From positions 1 to 64,000 of the forward strand of contig JAEYFP010000033.1 of NCBI GenBank assembly GCA_023402845.1: DNA of 64,000 nucleotides, written 5' to 3'. The position numbers were made by a program, and so were the translations under genes. How positions within the stretch are numbered: the first letter of the stretch is position 1; the number at the start of each line of letters is the position of its first letter. Shown in pieces: positions 62,268 through 64,000 of the stretch. The stretch comes from Bacillota bacterium. GTDB taxonomy: Bacteria; Bacillota; Clostridia; Lachnospirales; Lachnospiraceae. The notes under the pieces were generated by a model, which had not been told where the DNA came from, did not search any database, and saw only the letters and a program-made list of their open reading frames with translations.

Positions 62268-62660
62268 ATGAAAGAGGTTTATGAATTTTTAAAGGAAAGC
62301 GGCACCTATTATCTGGCTACAGAGGAAAGCGGACAGCCAAGGGTGCGTCCTTTCGGTACGGTCAATATTTTCGAAGACAGACTCTATATTCAAACCGGAA
62401 AAGTTAAGAAAGTTTCAAAGCAAATGATGGTGAATCCTAAAATTGAGATTAGTACTACAATTGGCGATAAGTGGATCCGCATAGAGGCAATTGCTGTTGA
62501 GGATGACAGAATTGAGGCGAAGCAGAGCATGCTGGATGCGTATCCTTCCCTTCAGGGAATGTATCGGGCAGATGACGGAAATACACAGGTTTTATATTTG
62601 AAGGATGCAACGGCAACCATATATTCCTTTTCAGAGGAGCCAAGGGTCATTGAATTTTAA
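62268..62660 (+). CDS. Pyridoxamine 5'-phosphate oxidase-fold protein, paralogue
   Basis: The 130-aa protein has SGTYYLATEESGQPRVRPFG, IRIEAIAVEDDRIEAKQSML and TATIYSF. It closely resembles the protein at 59004-59399 over its full length. AAAGGAGG precedes the ATG. The pair probably arose by duplication and now lies under different regulators: HxlR for one, and an Lrp regulator beside the other. Confidence 0.8.
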   Translation: MKEVYEFLKESGTYYLATEESGQPRVRPFGTVNIFEDRLYIQTGKVKKVSKQMMVNPKIEISTTIGDKWIRIEAIAVEDDRIEAKQSMLDAYPSLQGMYRADDGNTQVLYLKDATATIYSFSEEPRVIEF

Positions 62661-62705
62661 GAGGCAGTTACTCAGATTATTTATGGTTAACAGAGAAGGA
62701 GTGGT

Positions 62706-63206
62706 ATGATGAGATTCAGACCATACAAACCTGGAGATGCAGAGAAAATCGTGACTTGGGTTGATGAATATACGACATTTATGAAATGGAGTGCTGGAAA
62801 AATCGAATACCCGCTGACTGTAGAGATATTAAACGACCATATTAAGGCATATGAAAAAGATGATCGTGCGTGGGTGTTTACTATGACTGACGAAAGTGGT
62901 TTGCCTGTTGGAACCATAACAATGCTTATGGCTGATTTTGTGAATAATTCTATTCATTTTGGCTTTGTGGCAATTGCTTTGGATCAAAGAAACAATGGCT
63001 TGGGGAAACAGTTAATGACATTGGCGCTGCGTTTTGCATTTGAAATACTGAATGTGACTGAAGCAACACTTAAAGTATTTGACAACAATCCAAGTGCCAA
63101 AGCCTGCTATGAGGCAGTTGGGTTTCATGTCTCCGCTCATCATGAAAAAACATTCTCTGTAGGTAAGGAGAAATGGGGATATTACGATATGACTGCAAGA
63201 AAATAG
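62706..63206 (+). CDS. GNAT-family N-acetyltransferase
   Basis: The 166-aa protein has IHFGFVAIALDQRNNGLGKQ with the acetyl-CoA loop and FDNNPSAKACYEAVGFHVS near the C-terminus, as in RimI/RimJ-type GNATs. AGAAGGAG precedes two adjacent ATG codons (62706 and 62709). The VOC gene follows 13 bases after its stop. The substrate is unknown. Confidence 0.82.
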   Translation: MMRFRPYKPGDAEKIVTWVDEYTTFMKWSAGKIEYPLTVEILNDHIKAYEKDDRAWVFTMTDESGLPVGTITMLMADFVNNSIHFGFVAIALDQRNNGLGKQLMTLALRFAFEILNVTEATLKVFDNNPSAKACYEAVGFHVSAHHEKTFSVGKEKWGYYDMTARK

Positions 63207-63219
63207 TTGGAGAATGGAA

Positions 63220-63591
63220 ATGAAGCATATTGATACGATCGTTATGGTTGAGGATATAAAGGTATCGAAGGAATTCTATAGTAACATCATGGGACTGGAG
63301 ATAGTATACGACTGGGGGAATATGGTCGTTTTTAAAGAGCGCTTTTCCATACACCAAGCGAATAAGCTTATGCCGGAACAGGAAATAAACAAGCTCCTGC
63401 ATATCGGAAAACAGGGATCTGGTAATTTAGATATTTATTTTGAAGCAGAGAATATTGAAGAGGAATACAATAGGCTGCTCCAGAAGGAAGTGAAAATTAT
63501 TCACGGAATTATAGAGCTGCCGTGGCAAAAAATATTTCGAATCTATGATCCCGATAATCATATTATCGAAATAGGAGGACCGCACTTTTAG
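63220..63591 (+). CDS. VOC (glyoxalase) superfamily protein
   Basis: The ATG at 63220 has GGAG 7 bases upstream; the ATG at 63214 is too close. The 123-aa protein has DTIVMVEDIKVSKEFYSNI at the start and RIYDPDNHIIEIGG at the end, the His and Glu being the usual metal ligands. It is a single-unit VOC protein, probably co-transcribed with the preceding GNAT gene. Confidence 0.78.
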   Translation: MKHIDTIVMVEDIKVSKEFYSNIMGLEIVYDWGNMVVFKERFSIHQANKLMPEQEINKLLHIGKQGSGNLDIYFEAENIEEEYNRLLQKEVKIIHGIIELPWQKIFRIYDPDNHIIEIGGPHF

Positions 63592-63598
63592 TGAAGGA

Positions 63599-63889
63599 TC
63601 AAGTATTTCTTTTATTTGGGTTATGCGGAAACCATCCCTTTTTCACACGCTTCTCCTGCTCAAAGAGTTCATGAATACTCCATAGTGAAGTAAAGCCGGT
63701 AATGCCGATAATTGCGGCAGCTGTTATATTGTTGATAAACAGAGATGATCCGATCAGCAATAACCCGGCAAATAAAAATAAAGGCCATAGTTTTTTGCCG
63801 ATATAATATTCTGCCTTGATGACAATTGGATGAAATACTCCGATAATTACAAATGCAGCGATTCCTATAATCAAACCTTGAAAATTCAT
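63599..63889 (-). CDS. DUF4491 family membrane protein
   Basis: The 96-aa protein has three hydrophobic spans, the pattern MNFQGLIIGIAAFVIIGVFH at the start, then KAEYYIGKKLWPLFLF and WSIHELFEQEKRVKKGWFP. This matches DUF4491, a small membrane protein family of unknown function. It converges with the VOC gene, 8 bases apart. Confidence 0.75.
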   Translation of the reverse strand: MNFQGLIIGIAAFVIIGVFHPIVIKAEYYIGKKLWPLFLFAGLLLIGSSLFINNITAAAIIGITGFTSLWSIHELFEQEKRVKKGWFPHNPNKRNT

Positions 63890-63920
63890 AGGGCTCCTTT
63901 CTGTTCTGACAAGTTTTTAA

Positions 63921-63956
63921 AAGCCGCAGAGGACAGGTAAACTGTCCTCCGGGCTT
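63921..63956. terminator. Terminator-like hairpin upstream of the DUF4491 gene
   Basis: AAGCC-GCAGAGGACAG-GTAAA-CTGTCCTCC-GGGCTT forms a long hairpin followed by TTATT. It may end a unit entering from the right edge of the window, whose gene is not visible. Confidence 0.55.
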
Positions 63957-64000
63957 TATTGAAATAATGTACAATGTTTGCTCAGGCAAGCTCAAAACGA

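Overview
This 64 kb window looks like a chromosomal segment of an anaerobic Bacillota (Firmicutes), most likely a Clostridia member. The reasons are strong AGGAGG-type ribosome binding sites, low-to-moderate GC content, an S-layer-homology surface protein, BceAB-type and paired ABC exporters, WYL, MerR, TetR and HxlR regulators, and a butanol-dehydrogenase-type iron alcohol dehydrogenase. No rRNA or tRNA gene was seen. I did not identify the species.

Layout. (1) Positions 1-9300 are an accessory zone. It holds a 685-aa candidate nuclease with a zinc knuckle, a frameshifted ApeA-like HEPN gene, the debris of an IS66-family element, an AlbA_2/ATPase-type regulator under palindromic control sites, a DUF3781-GNAT fusion and a DUF3788 protein. 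(2) Positions 9300-16500 hold a sigma-70-like protein, a carboxymuconolactone-decarboxylase-like protein, a divergent WYL regulator/isochorismatase pair, an orphan response regulator, and a zinc-ribbon/TPM membrane protein pair. (3) Positions 16500-29600 are a complete type I-E CRISPR-Cas locus (cas3, cse1, cse2, cas7, cas5, cas6e, cas1, and cas2 fused to a DEDDh exonuclease) followed by a 15-repeat array. An isolated degenerate repeat-spacer-repeat unit sits just upstream of cas3. Both flanks are graveyards of decayed genes: RhuM on the left; IstB (IS21), IS256 transposase, serine recombinase and a DUF1016 nuclease on the right.

(4) Positions 29600-35100 carry small housekeeping or accessory enzymes (ArsC-like, GNAT, DUF1697, nitrilase, AraC, VOC, DUF5131). 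(5) Positions 35100-41230 hold an ECF sigma factor, small membrane proteins and a PrsW-like intramembrane protease in one overlapping operon. Directly downstream is a 1187-aa S-layer-homology surface protein with glycine-rich tandem repeats and Ig-like domains. This suggests an envelope-sensing circuit beside its possible output. (6) Positions 41370-51460 carry a MerR-controlled alcohol dehydrogenase, GNAT, EcsC and MFS genes. They also carry a two-component system whose kinase is cut by an in-frame amber codon, and a BceAB-like ABC exporter with a direct-repeat activator site.

(7) Positions 51460-56400 hold an AraC regulator with two half-size ABC exporters behind an iron-box-like sequence. 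(8) Positions 56400-64000 hold a chemoreceptor and a set of small redox or flavin-type proteins (two paralogous pyridoxamine-oxidase-fold proteins, an AhpD-like protein, VOC, GNAT). HxlR, TetR and Lrp regulators sit among them, with visible repeated operators, together with a DUF4097-like lipoprotein and a DUF4491 membrane protein.

The least ordinary signals are the orphan repeat-spacer unit at the cas promoter, the uncharacterised nuclease/zinc-knuckle protein beside a broken HEPN gene, and the sigma/PrsW/S-layer module. All family names are from recognition of sequence patterns; no database search was possible.
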